Positions 1 to 9,663 are shown, counted from the first letter of the stretch. The stretch is 64,000 nucleotides of DNA from Algoriphagus aquimarinus (GCF_007997215.1 NZ_VORW01000007.1:62001-126000); one strand, 5' to 3'. The notes: generated by a model not told the origin, from the sequence alone. Translations and numbers: made by a program.

Positions 1-1
1 A

Positions 2-3000
2 ATCCAGATTACTGGCAAGGTAACGGATGAAAATGGAGTGGGATTCCCGGGTGTAAACATTCTGCTGAAAGGAACCGCCGTCGGTACCGTTTCAGGTAAT
101 AATGGTAACTATTCTATCAATGCAGAAAGTGAGACATCTGTATTAGTTTTTTCATTTGTAGGATATCTCAATCAAGAAGTCGTGGTGGGGAATAGGTCAG
201 AAATAGACCTTGTCATGAAGGTAGATGAAAGTGACCTCGAAGAAGTTGTAGTAACAGCATTGGGTATAGAAAAGTCTGCAAAAAGCCTTGGCTATTCCAC
301 CTCCACAGTCAAATCTGATGAGTTGACAGTAAATAGAACACCAAATGTCATGAATGCTCTCCAAGGAAAAGTAGCTGGTGTGTCAATCTCTGCATTGGGA
401 ACTGGTCCTGGAGGTACATCCAAAATCCGTATTCGTGGTCAGTCTTCAATTTCAGGTCAAAATAATCCTCTAATTGTGGTTAACGGAGTACCAATAGACA
501 ATACCAACTTTGGTTCAAACCCAGGAAATAATGCATCAGATAGCAGTATAGGTGTAAGAGGCGGTGGAAATACTTCCGATGGTGGTGATGGACTATCCAG
601 CATCAACCCTGATGATGTGCAATCCATGACTATCCTTAAAGGAGCTGCAGCAGCTGCTTTATATGGTTCTCGTGCAAAAGACGGAGTAATCATGATCACA
701 ACCAAAAGTAAAAATGACAGCAGAGGCTTAGGTGTGACTTACAACCTGAATTATACGAATGAGGCTCCACTGGATTTCACAGATTACCAATATGAGTACG
801 GTCAGGGAGAGCAGGGTGTGAGACCTACCACCCCAAATCCTACCTCAGGACAGTGGTCTTTTGGCGAGAAATTTCAGCCAGGAATGACACAAATGCTTTT
901 CAATGGAGTAACGGTTCCTTACGAGCCTGTTAAAGGAATTATTAATGATTTCTTCCGCAACGGTCAGAACGTAACCAATTCTATAACGCTCGCTACTTCA
1001 GGTGAAAAAGGTGGTTTGAGCTTGTCTTTTTCGGACCTAAATAGCAAGGGTATTGTTCCAAACAACACCTACAATAGAAAGACCATTAATTTAGGTTTTG
1101 CTTATGATTTGAGCTCAAAATTTAGCTTTAGAGGAAACTTTAATTACTCTCACGAAGAGAATACTAATCCACCTAACGTAGGGCAACAAGATAATACTAT
1201 TCCAGTGGCGCTATATAATATGGCGAATTCCATGCCTTTGGATGTGCTTCGGGATAATAGATATGACGCGAATGGAAACGAAGCAGTTTATTCAAGATTT
1301 AGGAATCGTACCAACCCGTACTTTACACTATCTGATCAATTCCAAAATATTAGTAGAGATAGGATTTTCGGAAACATTGCACTTAAATACAACCTGACTG
1401 ATTGGTTGTTTGTCCAAGGTAGAGTAGGCCAGGATTTCTGGACAAGAGATCAGGATTACAATAACTTCCCTACAGGACAAGCTTCGCGGGCTCCCGCGCC
1501 AGCAGGTTTTGTGAATGGCGTGTACACGCAAGATCAACGAAGATTTCGTGAATTGAACACTGACTTTTTGATCAATGCAAATAAGAAATTCGGTGAGTTT
1601 GGTGTGAACGTGAACGTCGGTGGCAATCACATGCAGAGACGATCTGATTTGAACAGCGTACAGGTAACCGACTTTGTGGTAAGAGATCTTTATACGGTGC
1701 AAAATGGTAGAGCAAAAGATCCTATTTATGACCTCAATGAGCGTGCAGTTAATTCAATTTATGGATCTGCTGAAGTTTCCTATAAAGACATGCTGTTTTT
1801 GACCGGTACGGTGCGTAATGATTGGTTCTCTACACTTTCTGAAGAAAACAGAAGTATCATTTATCCTTCGGTTTCTGCCAGCTGGGTGTTTACCGAGAAT
1901 TTTGATAAAAGTGGCTGGTTGAACTTTGGTAAACTACGAGTTGCCTATGCTGAAGTGGGTAGTGATGCCGATGTAGGAGCCTATTCCAATGTGCTTTTTT
2001 ATGGGATTAATAACAATCTTTTTGGCGGTCAGCCTGTCGGTGGACCTAACGGTAGCAATCTCCCAAATCCGAACTTGCGTCCAATGAGAATTGGTGAAGC
2101 TGAAGTAGGGTTTGAACTGAGAATGTTTCAAGGCAGAGTAGGCCTTGATATGGCTGCTTACAGAAAACTCACTACAGATCAGATTGTAAGTGCTCAGATT
2201 TCAGACGCTTCTGGATTTGTGAATACCTCAATCAATAGTGGACAAAGTGAAAACAAAGGAGTGGAAATGCTCTTGACTTTGGTTCCAATTGAGAACGATA
2301 AGTTCACTTGGGAATCTTCAATAAATGCAGCATACAATAAGACGGAAGTGCTTAGTCTGCTAACGGATACTCCTGGAGAACGAATCACTGTAGGTACCCA
2401 CGTTTTCAACGGAGAACTAAGACAAATCGTGGGAATGGAAATGGGCCAAATAGCTGGTTTCGGTTATAAAAGAGACGAGCAGGGGAGGAAGATCTTCGGT
2501 GCCAATGGTATTCCGCTCCGTACTTCTGATTTAGTCAATTTCGGAAGTGCTCTACCGAATTGGGTAGGTGGCTTTAACAACTCATTCAAATACAAAGGCG
2601 TGACGCTTTCTTTCCTGGTAGATTTCAAACTAGGGAACATCATGCTTTCTGGTACCAATTTCAATGCGACAAGACATGGTCTACATAAGATGACTTTGGA
2701 AGGACGAGAAGGTGGAGTGATCGGTGAAGGAGTAAATGAAGCAGGTGAGATAAACAAGGTGGTAGCACCGGTACAATCGTACTGGGAAGTGGTTAGATCT
2801 CAGGCTTTAATAGAACCTGTAATCTATGATGGCGGGTATTGGAAGCTGCGGCAGATTACACTTGGCTACGATTTTACCAAGCATCTTCCAGAGGATCTGC
2901 CTTTCAAGTCAATCAAACTTAATTTCGTAGCGAACAATGTACTCATGATAAAGAAATGGGTTGACAATATCGATCCAGAATCGTTCGGGTATTCTTCTGA

Positions 3001-3076
3001 TAACTTGGTAGGTATGGAGTCCACTGGTCTTCCATCCACCAGAGGTTTAGGTTTCAATCTTAACGTCAAATTCTAA
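2..3076 (+). CDS. SusC/RagA-family TonB-linked outer membrane transporter (5' partial)
   Basis: Outer membrane TonB-dependent channel that works with a SusD lipoprotein to import oligosaccharides or other large ligands. The frame is open from base 2, so the signal peptide and start lie upstream of the window; 1024 residues are visible. The visible part starts inside a carboxypeptidase-regulatory-like domain (ITGKVTDENG...VSGNNGNYSI), followed by a TonB-box-like LEEVVVTALG stretch, a plug domain (NVMNALQGKVAGVSI, IRIRGQSSISG) and a long beta-barrel ending in GFNLNVKF, typical of an outer membrane C-terminus. susD starts 11 nt downstream, so the two are surely co-transcribed. The genes that follow suggest the ligand is an acid sugar or a glycan rich in them; that is inference. 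Confidence 0.95.
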   Translation: MQITGKVTDENGVGFPGVNILLKGTAVGTVSGNNGNYSINAESETSVLVFSFVGYLNQEVVVGNRSEIDLVMKVDESDLEEVVVTALGIEKSAKSLGYSTSTVKSDELTVNRTPNVMNALQGKVAGVSISALGTGPGGTSKIRIRGQSSISGQNNPLIVVNGVPIDNTNFGSNPGNNASDSSIGVRGGGNTSDGGDGLSSINPDDVQSMTILKGAAAAALYGSRAKDGVIMITTKSKNDSRGLGVTYNLNYTNEAPLDFTDYQYEYGQGEQGVRPTTPNPTSGQWSFGEKFQPGMTQMLFNGVTVPYEPVKGIINDFFRNGQNVTNSITLATSGEKGGLSLSFSDLNSKGIVPNNTYNRKTINLGFAYDLSSKFSFRGNFNYSHEENTNPPNVGQQDNTIPVALYNMANSMPLDVLRDNRYDANGNEAVYSRFRNRTNPYFTLSDQFQNISRDRIFGNIALKYNLTDWLFVQGRVGQDFWTRDQDYNNFPTGQASRAPAPAGFVNGVYTQDQRRFRELNTDFLINANKKFGEFGVNVNVGGNHMQRRSDLNSVQVTDFVVRDLYTVQNGRAKDPIYDLNERAVNSIYGSAEVSYKDMLFLTGTVRNDWFSTLSEENRSIIYPSVSASWVFTENFDKSGWLNFGKLRVAYAEVGSDADVGAYSNVLFYGINNNLFGGQPVGGPNGSNLPNPNLRPMRIGEAEVGFELRMFQGRVGLDMAAYRKLTTDQIVSAQISDASGFVNTSINSGQSENKGVEMLLTLVPIENDKFTWESSINAAYNKTEVLSLLTDTPGERITVGTHVFNGELRQIVGMEMGQIAGFGYKRDEQGRKIFGANGIPLRTSDLVNFGSALPNWVGGFNNSFKYKGVTLSFLVDFKLGNIMLSGTNFNATRHGLHKMTLEGREGGVIGEGVNEAGEINKVVAPVQSYWEVVRSQALIEPVIYDGGYWKLRQITLGYDFTKHLPEDLPFKSIKLNFVANNVLMIKKWVDNIDPESFGYSSDNLVGMESTGLPSTRGLGFNLNVKF

Positions 3077-3087
3077 GCTATACAGAT

Positions 3088-4605
3088 ATGAAAAAGATCA
3101 TTAATTATATATTCTTAGTGTCCATTTTGATGTACTCATCATCATGCGACAATAATTTTGACCAGCTAAATACCAATAAGGTTAGCGCTACAGCTATTGA
3201 CCCAGCGTTTCAAATGAATGCAGCGATAGTTGGCTGCGCTTATCCAAATGGTACTTTGATTTATGACATAGGAATAGTTCAGCAAATTGTTTCACCAAAC
3301 TCAGGAGTACTTACCGGAGCAAATTACAATCAAGATAATAGAGCTGCTACTCAAGAACTTTGGCAGAGCTACTACCGGAATGTCATCAAGAACACCAGAG
3401 ATGTAATAAGTCAAGTTCAAGACGATCCGAGCAGAGCTAACCTGCTTAATATGACACGGATTATTCAGGCATTTGCCTTTATGGTTTTGACTGATGACTA
3501 TGGAAGTATTCCTTATTTTGAAGGAGGCATAGGCTATTCACAGCAGATATTCTTCCCAACTTATGATTCTCAGGAAGCTATTTATACAGATATCATCAAG
3601 GAATTAACTGAAGCTACAGCTGCGCTGAATCTCTCAGGGAAAGTAGAAAGTGCGGATATTTTGTATGGTGGGAATTTGAATAAGTGGAAAAGCTTTGGGA
3701 ACTCCTTATTGCTTAGAGCTGGGATGAGATTGAGTGAAGTAAACCCTACAAAAGCTCAGCAAGTAGTTCAGGCAGCATTCCAAGGTGGAGTAATTCTTTC
3801 CAACTCAGACAATGCAAAAATTGCACATGACGCAAACTATACTAACACTATAGGGAACTTGTTGAACTCTACTGAAGCTTCAAATTTCTATTTGACTAAG
3901 CCATTTGTAGATTATTTGCGAAGCAAAAACGATCCGCGCCTGTCCGCAATAGCTGTCACTTATGTTGGGGCCAAATCCGGTCCTGAGCAAACAGCTGCCA
4001 GCGGGACATATGATGCCAGTGTACATAAGGGAATGCCTATGGGCAACGATAATGTAGGAGCTGTAAAAGCAGCTTCAGATGCAGGATTATCTAGTTTTTA
4101 TGAATTTGCACAAGCTGACAGAAGAAGACTCGCTAAAAATACAGCACCAAACTTTCTGGTGACAGCTTCTCAAAACAACCTTCTTTTGGCTGAGGCTAGA
4201 CAAAGAGGTTGGATTACCGTAGGAACGGTGGAAGACTATTATATAGCAGGAGTAAAAGCTCATATGGAGCAGTTGGGTACGGTAGATGCCGCATCTTCCA
4301 TAGCTCCAGCCGCTGCTGATGCATATTTGGCTGCAAATCCATTTGACGCTTCAAAGGCATTGGAAATGATCAATACACAATATTGGGTATCATCCTTTAT
4401 GAATGGTCCTGAGGCCTTCGCCAATTTCCGTAGAGCTGGATATCCTCTCTTGACTTCCAATCCTTTCCCAGGTAAGGAAGTTGAATTCATTAATCGATTG
4501 ACTTATCCAAACTCTGAGATTTCAGTGAACTCTGAAAATGTTCAAGCAGCTATTTCAGTTCAAGGGGCAGACAATCTGGCTACTAAAGTGTGGTGGGACA
4601 AATAG
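3088..4605 (+). CDS. SusD/RagB-family outer membrane lipoprotein
   Basis: Surface lipoprotein that captures ligand for the preceding SusC channel. The 505-residue protein starts MKKIINYIFLVSILMYSSSC, a lipoprotein signal ending in Cys20, then DNNFDQLNTN, the usual SusD N-terminus. Motifs such as ANLLNMTRIIQAFAFMVLTD and YGGNLNKWKSFGNSLLLRAG are typical of the SusD-like helical/TPR fold, closest to the SusD-like_2 group. A strong hairpin terminator follows 6 nt after the stop, so the susCD transcript probably ends here and the catabolic genes downstream have their own promoter. Confidence 0.95.
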   Translation: MKKIINYIFLVSILMYSSSCDNNFDQLNTNKVSATAIDPAFQMNAAIVGCAYPNGTLIYDIGIVQQIVSPNSGVLTGANYNQDNRAATQELWQSYYRNVIKNTRDVISQVQDDPSRANLLNMTRIIQAFAFMVLTDDYGSIPYFEGGIGYSQQIFFPTYDSQEAIYTDIIKELTEATAALNLSGKVESADILYGGNLNKWKSFGNSLLLRAGMRLSEVNPTKAQQVVQAAFQGGVILSNSDNAKIAHDANYTNTIGNLLNSTEASNFYLTKPFVDYLRSKNDPRLSAIAVTYVGAKSGPEQTAASGTYDASVHKGMPMGNDNVGAVKAASDAGLSSFYEFAQADRRRLAKNTAPNFLVTASQNNLLLAEARQRGWITVGTVEDYYIAGVKAHMEQLGTVDAASSIAPAAADAYLAANPFDASKALEMINTQYWVSSFMNGPEAFANFRRAGYPLLTSNPFPGKEVEFINRLTYPNSEISVNSENVQAAISVQGADNLATKVWWDK

Positions 4606-4611
4606 AAATAT

Positions 4612-4645
4612 AACCGAGTCTGGAAAATCCAGACTCGGTTTTTTT
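4612..4645 (+). terminator. Rho-independent terminator after susCD
   Basis: A perfect 13-bp inverted repeat (arms 4612-4624 and 4628-4640, core CCGAGTCTGGA/TCCAGACTCGG) with a 3-nt spacer is followed by a run of T. It separates susCD from the exported enzyme genes. Confidence 0.9.
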
Positions 4646-4665
4646 AATTTTAGTTATATTCAAAA

Positions 4666-5601
4666 ATGAACAAAATCTATATAACCCTATTGTTTCTATT
4701 CTTTTTTGGGATAGAATCTTTCGCTCAGCAGATATCCAAAGAAGAAATGCTCTTTCTCACCCAGGCGTGGAAAGGAGAGCGCTTTGAAGATGGACGGCCA
4801 AAAGTTTCTGACGATATACTTCGACGAATGAAAGAAGTGACACACGACGAAGCTTGGGCTGTTATGAAAAATGCAGGCTACAAATATCAATATGCTGACG
4901 GCTGGGGCTTAATGATCAATCCAGACAGCATTTTGATAGGAAGAGCAGTGACGGCGACTTTTATGCCAGGTAGACCGGATATCCATGATGCGATTGATGA
5001 GCGGGGAAAGAAAGAAGGGAAAAGGGGCCAGAACTCTTGGCCGGTGGATATTCTCCAACAGGGCGATGTATATGTGGTAGACCAGTTTAGTCTTCACAAT
5101 GGAGGACCCACCATAGGAGACAATGTAGGTAACGCTATTTATGCAAAATCCGGAAATGGGATCGTGTATGATGGTGCTGTGCGAGATATTGTTGGGCTAA
5201 AGGAAATAGGATCATTCACTTCGTTTGTTTCGAGTTATCACCCTTCTCACCACAATCAGCAAGGTGACCTAAATACTATGCTGATTGGGATAAACAAGCC
5301 TACCAGAATCCATCAAGTTACTGTGATGGCTGGAGATGTCGTGCTTGGGAGGGATGGAGCAGTGTCTTTTATTCCAGCTCATTTGGCGGAAAAAGTGGTA
5401 ACGACTTCTGAGGTCGTTCGTCTCAGAGACATGTTTGGACATCAGCGATTAAGAGAAGGAACCTACACTGCTGGCCAAATTGATACGAGATGGTCCGATG
5501 AGATAGAAAAGGATTTTTCCCTATGGCTCACTGCTCATATAGACGAGCTTCCTATAGCAAAAGAGCAAATTCAAGAAATTCTGAAAAACAGAACTTGGTA
5601 A
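4666..5601 (+). CDS. Exported RraA-family protein, putative aldolase/decarboxylase (copy 1)
   Basis: Member of the RraA fold family, which includes 4-hydroxy-4-methyl-2-oxoglutarate/4-carboxy-4-hydroxy-2-oxoadipate aldolases and oxaloacetate decarboxylases, often mis-annotated as dimethylmenaquinone methyltransferase. Residues 1-20 form a Sec signal peptide ending SFAQQ, so it acts outside the cytoplasm. The core motif GDNVGNAIYAKSGNGIVYDG runs into AVRD, keeping Asp169, Arg173 and Asp174 at the positions used for substrate and metal binding in the aldolases. At 311 residues it is far longer than the usual 160-230; extra sequence lies at the N-terminus (AWKGERFEDGRPKVSD) and C-terminus (FGHQRLREGTYTAGQID). 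The substrate is not known; its place beside an enolase-superfamily dehydratase suggests a 2-keto-3-deoxy acid. Confidence 0.85.
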   Translation: MNKIYITLLFLFFFGIESFAQQISKEEMLFLTQAWKGERFEDGRPKVSDDILRRMKEVTHDEAWAVMKNAGYKYQYADGWGLMINPDSILIGRAVTATFMPGRPDIHDAIDERGKKEGKRGQNSWPVDILQQGDVYVVDQFSLHNGGPTIGDNVGNAIYAKSGNGIVYDGAVRDIVGLKEIGSFTSFVSSYHPSHHNQQGDLNTMLIGINKPTRIHQVTVMAGDVVLGRDGAVSFIPAHLAEKVVTTSEVVRLRDMFGHQRLREGTYTAGQIDTRWSDEIEKDFSLWLTAHIDELPIAKEQIQEILKNRTW

Positions 5602-5715
5602 CCCTAACTACAACCCTTAAAACCTATGAAATCGAGCATGCCGTAACTGTCACACAGAGGGATAATTATAGTAAATGCGAGATTCCATGTGGCCTAAAAA
5701 ACATTTTATAAACAC

Positions 5716-6993
5716 ATGAAAACCAAGAATTCAAGAAGATCCTTTCTACAGAAAGGAGCCGCAGCAGGCTTAACTGGCGCCGGTATACTAGCCACTTTTG
5801 GACAAGGATTAAATGCCGCGGTACTTAATCAGAATCCCTATTCTAACCCTGCCGATCTCAAGATCACTGATGTAAAATGTGGTTTTGTAAGAGGAGCAGT
5901 ATATGTAAAAATCTATACGAATCAGGACGTCTGGGGCTGTGGAGAAGCAGTGGACGCGATACAAGGCTCCTATTTTTTAGTTAAAAAATTGGGTGAGCAG
6001 ATCAGAGGCCAAAGTCCTCTCAATCCTAATCGGCTGGCTGAGCAAATCCGAAAAGGAGCTTTTTTTGGTGGTGCTCAGTCTGGGGTTTTTGTGGCTGTAT
6101 TGACAGCGATTGAGACAGCACTTTGGGATATTACCGGGAAAGTTTTTGGAGTACCAGTTTATCAATTGTTAGGTGGAAAATACCGGGATAAAATCCGCGT
6201 CTATTGCGATACAGCACTTTATACTTCTACTAACCCAACGCCGGACGACTATGCAGCTGCGGCAAAAGATGCTGTTTCCCGCGGCTATAATGCGGTGAAA
6301 TTCGACGTGGATGACGGTAGAGATCCTAATAAGTATGATCGCTTCAACTGGACTGCAAGTCCTGCTGAGATTGATAGAATGTACAATGCTATTGCGGCAG
6401 TGAGAGAAACCGTGGGGCCAAATATCGATGTCTGTGTGGATATGCATGGTCGGTACGACGCAATCACAGGTATGAAAATGGCCAAAATGTATGAGCCACT
6501 TAACCTCATGTGGCTGGAAGAACCTGTTCCTGCTGACAATCCTGAGGTTTATAAGCATATCACTCAGGAGACAAGCACTCCGATTTGCGCAGGTGAAAAT
6601 ATTTACCTGGCTTATGGTTTCACGAAGCTATTGTCTGATGGAGCTTTAAACATCATAATGCCAGATCTCCAAAAAGCAGGTGGGCTTGGTGAAGGTCAGC
6701 GTATTGCCAACTTGGCAAATCTGTATTATGTGCCTTTTTCTCCACATATGGTCGCCTCTTTTCTAGGAGCTATGGCGAGTTGTCATGTGTGTGCTTCAGT
6801 GCCCAATTTCCAGATTATGGAATGGCAGATTTATATGGACAAAGATGACCTCTGGAAGGATATTGTGACTTATGATGGACCAAAGACTGAAAACAGCTTC
6901 ATCACTCTTTCAGAAAAACCTGGAATTGGTGTGGAAATCAATGAGGAAGGAATGAAAAAACATGCAGTCCCAGGAATTCCATTTTTTGAGTAA
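5716..6993 (+). CDS. Tat-exported enolase-superfamily (mandelate racemase/muconate lactonizing type) sugar-acid dehydratase
   Basis: Enolase-superfamily enzyme of 425 residues, probably dehydrating an aldonic or uronic acid to a 2-keto-3-deoxy acid. The leader NSRRSFLQKGAAAGLTGAG is a twin-arginine signal, implying export of the folded, metal-loaded enzyme. An N-terminal capping domain (about 45-165) is followed by the TIM barrel with metal ligands Asp242 (VDMHGR), Glu268 (WLEEP) and Glu294 (CAGEN). His244 of the DxHGR motif and His344 (SPHMVAS) match the general acid/base histidines of the galactonate/mannonate dehydratase branch. It lies between two RraA-like genes on the same strand, fitting a dehydratase-aldolase sequence. 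Exact substrate is unresolved. Confidence 0.88.
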   Translation: MKTKNSRRSFLQKGAAAGLTGAGILATFGQGLNAAVLNQNPYSNPADLKITDVKCGFVRGAVYVKIYTNQDVWGCGEAVDAIQGSYFLVKKLGEQIRGQSPLNPNRLAEQIRKGAFFGGAQSGVFVAVLTAIETALWDITGKVFGVPVYQLLGGKYRDKIRVYCDTALYTSTNPTPDDYAAAAKDAVSRGYNAVKFDVDDGRDPNKYDRFNWTASPAEIDRMYNAIAAVRETVGPNIDVCVDMHGRYDAITGMKMAKMYEPLNLMWLEEPVPADNPEVYKHITQETSTPICAGENIYLAYGFTKLLSDGALNIIMPDLQKAGGLGEGQRIANLANLYYVPFSPHMVASFLGAMASCHVCASVPNFQIMEWQIYMDKDDLWKDIVTYDGPKTENSFITLSEKPGIGVEINEEGMKKHAVPGIPFFE

Positions 6994-7056
6994 CCAGCGA
7001 TTGGTTTGAAATATTGAATTGATAAATGATTATAAAATATTAAACCCTCAATACTA

Positions 7057-8031
7057 ATGAACTCTATTATCTCACCCATTAAAGGCATAAAGGCCTCACT
7101 TTGGATACTTGCTTTTTCAGGGCTATTACTATTGCCCAAAGCCGAAGTTAATGCTCAGAACGTCGGAGCTTCTTCTGAATATATCAAAGCACTCACTTCA
7201 GAATGGAAAGGAGAGCGATTCCCTGATGGAAGGCCTAAAGTTTCAGACTCCATTTTAGAACGACTGAAGAATATTTCCATTGAAGAGGCCTGGGGAGTAT
7301 TGCGTAACAAAGGTTATCAAAACCAATACGAAGGCGATTGGCAAATTATGCTTCCCGACGAAGCTATGACTGGCCGTGTGGTTACTGCTCAATACATGCC
7401 GCTGAGACCGGACTTGGAGAAGCAGGTCAAAGACCAAGGCGTTGAAAAAGAGGGTAGATCTCCTAAAGGCGGCACGAACTCGTGGCCAATCGATATTCTC
7501 ACCAATGGTGATGTGTATGTAGCAGATGGCTATGGGAAAATAGTGGATGGAACACTAATCGGGGATAATCTTGGAAATGCCATCTATGCTAAATCTCAGC
7601 GAGGTGTGATTTTCAACGGATCCGTCCGAGATCAGGAAGGACTCTCTGAGATTGAAGGCTTCAATGCTTGGATGAAAGGGCAAGATCCATCCTACATACA
7701 GCAAATGATGCTCACGTCCATCAATACTCCGATTCGTGTAGGTCGCGCTACAGTTCTCCCTGGGGATGTGGTTTTAGCGAAAAAATACGGCGTGATTTTC
7801 ATTCCAGCATACTTGGTAGAAGAGCTTGTATTGACCTCAGAGGTAACAGGATTACGGGATGAATTTGGGCACCAAAGACTAAGAGAAGGTAAATATCTCG
7901 CCGGGCAGATTGATAGCCAATGGACAGAAGAAATCAAAAAGGACTTTTTGGATTGGCTGAATAATTATCCGGGAAAACTCCCTATGACTAAAGCTGAACT
8001 GGATAATTACCTCAAAGAGCGGAATTACTAA
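7057..8031 (+). CDS. Exported RraA-family protein, putative aldolase/decarboxylase (copy 2)
   Basis: Clear paralogue of the gene at 4666, with the same extended layout: signal peptide to about residue 34 (VNAQN), WKGERFPDGRPKVSD, the RraA core GDNLGNAIYAKSQRGVIFNG then SVRD, and FGHQRLREGKYLAGQID near the C-terminus. Arg191 and Asp192 of the VRD motif are kept, but the Asp169 of copy 1 is Asn187 here, which may change substrate choice. The 324-residue protein lies 63 nt after the first enolase-superfamily gene and 54 nt before the second. The paralogues probably serve different stereoisomers or successive steps; this is inference from the alternating order. Confidence 0.85.
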   Translation: MNSIISPIKGIKASLWILAFSGLLLLPKAEVNAQNVGASSEYIKALTSEWKGERFPDGRPKVSDSILERLKNISIEEAWGVLRNKGYQNQYEGDWQIMLPDEAMTGRVVTAQYMPLRPDLEKQVKDQGVEKEGRSPKGGTNSWPIDILTNGDVYVADGYGKIVDGTLIGDNLGNAIYAKSQRGVIFNGSVRDQEGLSEIEGFNAWMKGQDPSYIQQMMLTSINTPIRVGRATVLPGDVVLAKKYGVIFIPAYLVEELVLTSEVTGLRDEFGHQRLREGKYLAGQIDSQWTEEIKKDFLDWLNNYPGKLPMTKAELDNYLKERNY

Positions 8032-8085
8032 TTCCAATTTTCTTTAAAATCGAAAATACTCAATAACCCAATAAACCTAATCAAG

Positions 8086-9570
8086 ATGAAAAACACCTTA
8101 CAAACCCTCATTCAAAAGAATAAGGAACAGGAACGTGCATACACTTTCCAGCGGCAAGCTGAAATCGATAGCCCTTTTACAAAAGACAATAGAAGAGATT
8201 TTTTAAAGAAAACTGCACTCGGAGGGTTGAGTTTGACAGCACTAATGGGACTTGGGATCGAAGATACCATGGCCGAAACCACTAAGAATGTGCGCAGGGC
8301 TTCCGCTCCTTCAGATCTTAAGATTACGGATTTACGCTATGCCCATACCAATGTAATGGGCGGAACAGCTATCCTCCGTATCGACACCAATCAAGGTATA
8401 TATGGTTTGGGTGAAGTTCGGGATGGTGCAGATCCTAAATATGCCCTCATGCTGAAAAGTCGTATTCTGGGCGAAAATCCATGTAACGTGGAGAAGATTT
8501 TTAAAATCATCAAACAGTTTGGTGGTCAGTCTCGTCAAGCCGGTGGTGTTTGCGGAGTAGAAATGGCACTTTGGGATCTTTGTGGCAAAGCTTATAATGT
8601 ACCTGCATGGCAGTTACTTGGCGGTCGCTACCGCGATACTGTGAGACTTTATGCTGATACTCCAGAGGCGAGTTCTCCGGAAGAGCAGATGAAGTTGATC
8701 AAGTATAGAACAGAAGAACAGGGTTATACTTGGTTGAAAATGGATGTTTCTATCGGCGAGATAATGGATATTCCTGGATGTATAGTGAATCCCGAAATCT
8801 TCAAAGGTGGAAAAAGTCAGTGGTCAGGTGGTTATATGTCTTATGGTAACACTGCTCACCCTTTCACAGGAGTGCAAATCACCGAGAAGGGACTAGACGA
8901 ACTTGCAAAAATCGTGGATCATGTACGTGGGATGGTCGGCTATGATATTCCTTTATCTACAGATCACTATGGTCACTTTGATTTGAATAACTGTATCCGC
9001 CTAGGACAGGCGCTTGATAAATACCGTTTGGCGTGGTTGGAAGATATGGTTCCATGGCAATTGTGGCAACAGCACAAGACAATCACAGATTCACTGAATA
9101 CACCTACCACGACGGGCGAGGATATTTACTTACTTGAGTATTTCAAAGACTTGATTGATAATCATGCGGTGGATATAATTCATCCAGATTTAGCTTCATC
9201 AGGAGGACTTTTGGAAACAAAAAGAATAGCCGATTATGCAGAAGAAAAAGGAATTGCTATGGCGATGCACCAAGCCGGAACTCCGGTTTCATTTATGGCA
9301 AATGTGCATTGCGCAGCGGCAACCCAGAATTTCCTCGCACTTGAGCATCACTCAGTAGATGTGCCATGGTGGGAAGATTTAGTCACTATGACTGGCGGAG
9401 GCAAAATGATAGATAAAGGATATGCGCCAGTTCCTTTGGACGCTCCAGGCTTGGGAATCGAATTGAATGAGGAAGTAGTGAAAGCACATCTTCATCCATC
9501 CGACAAGTCGTATTTTGCTCCTACCGATATGTGGAATGATAAGCGTTCGCACGATAGAACGTATAGTTAA
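8086..9570 (+). CDS. Tat-exported enolase-superfamily (mandelate racemase/muconate lactonizing type) enzyme, second type
   Basis: A 494-residue enolase-superfamily enzyme only distantly similar to the one at 5716. An unusual 40-residue polar N-terminus precedes the twin-arginine motif (NRRDFLKKTALGGLSLTAL), so the leader is long. The barrel shows Lys218 (LKMDV), metal ligands Asp293 (STDHYGH), Glu319 (WLEDM) and Glu345 (TTGEDIY), and His395 (AMHQAG). The TDHYGH motif replaces the DxHGR motif of its neighbour, so reaction or substrate should differ. Probably a sugar-acid dehydratase or epimerase. It is the last gene before a hairpin that separates it from the symporter. Confidence 0.87.
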   Translation: MKNTLQTLIQKNKEQERAYTFQRQAEIDSPFTKDNRRDFLKKTALGGLSLTALMGLGIEDTMAETTKNVRRASAPSDLKITDLRYAHTNVMGGTAILRIDTNQGIYGLGEVRDGADPKYALMLKSRILGENPCNVEKIFKIIKQFGGQSRQAGGVCGVEMALWDLCGKAYNVPAWQLLGGRYRDTVRLYADTPEASSPEEQMKLIKYRTEEQGYTWLKMDVSIGEIMDIPGCIVNPEIFKGGKSQWSGGYMSYGNTAHPFTGVQITEKGLDELAKIVDHVRGMVGYDIPLSTDHYGHFDLNNCIRLGQALDKYRLAWLEDMVPWQLWQQHKTITDSLNTPTTTGEDIYLLEYFKDLIDNHAVDIIHPDLASSGGLLETKRIADYAEEKGIAMAMHQAGTPVSFMANVHCAAATQNFLALEHHSVDVPWWEDLVTMTGGGKMIDKGYAPVPLDAPGLGIELNEEVVKAHLHPSDKSYFAPTDMWNDKRSHDRTYS

Positions 9571-9595
9571 TAATACCTATTTTACCTATTGATAG

Positions 9596-9637
9596 ACCCG
9601 GGAACTAGTTGAAAAACTGGTTCCCGGGTAATTTCTT
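9596..9637 (+). terminator. Hairpin terminator or attenuator between dehydratase and symporter genes
   Basis: A 15-bp inverted repeat (arms 9596-9610 and 9615-9629, ACCCGGGAAC core, one G-T pair) with a 4-nt spacer is followed only by the weak T-rich tract taatttctt. The stem is very stable but the poor T-tract may let some transcripts continue into the symporter gene. Confidence 0.7.
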
Positions 9638-9663
9638 ATGAGTTCACCCAAAATTCCGTCATT

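Noticed and set aside
1328..1702. Antisense open frame of 124 codons within susC
   Set aside because: It lies wholly inside the strongly supported SusC frame, has no family motif and reads like an antisense shadow; many other such frames were dismissed for the same reason.
7668..7862. Alternative plus-frame in the second RraA gene
   Set aside because: Out of frame with the conserved RraA coding sequence and without homology-like features.
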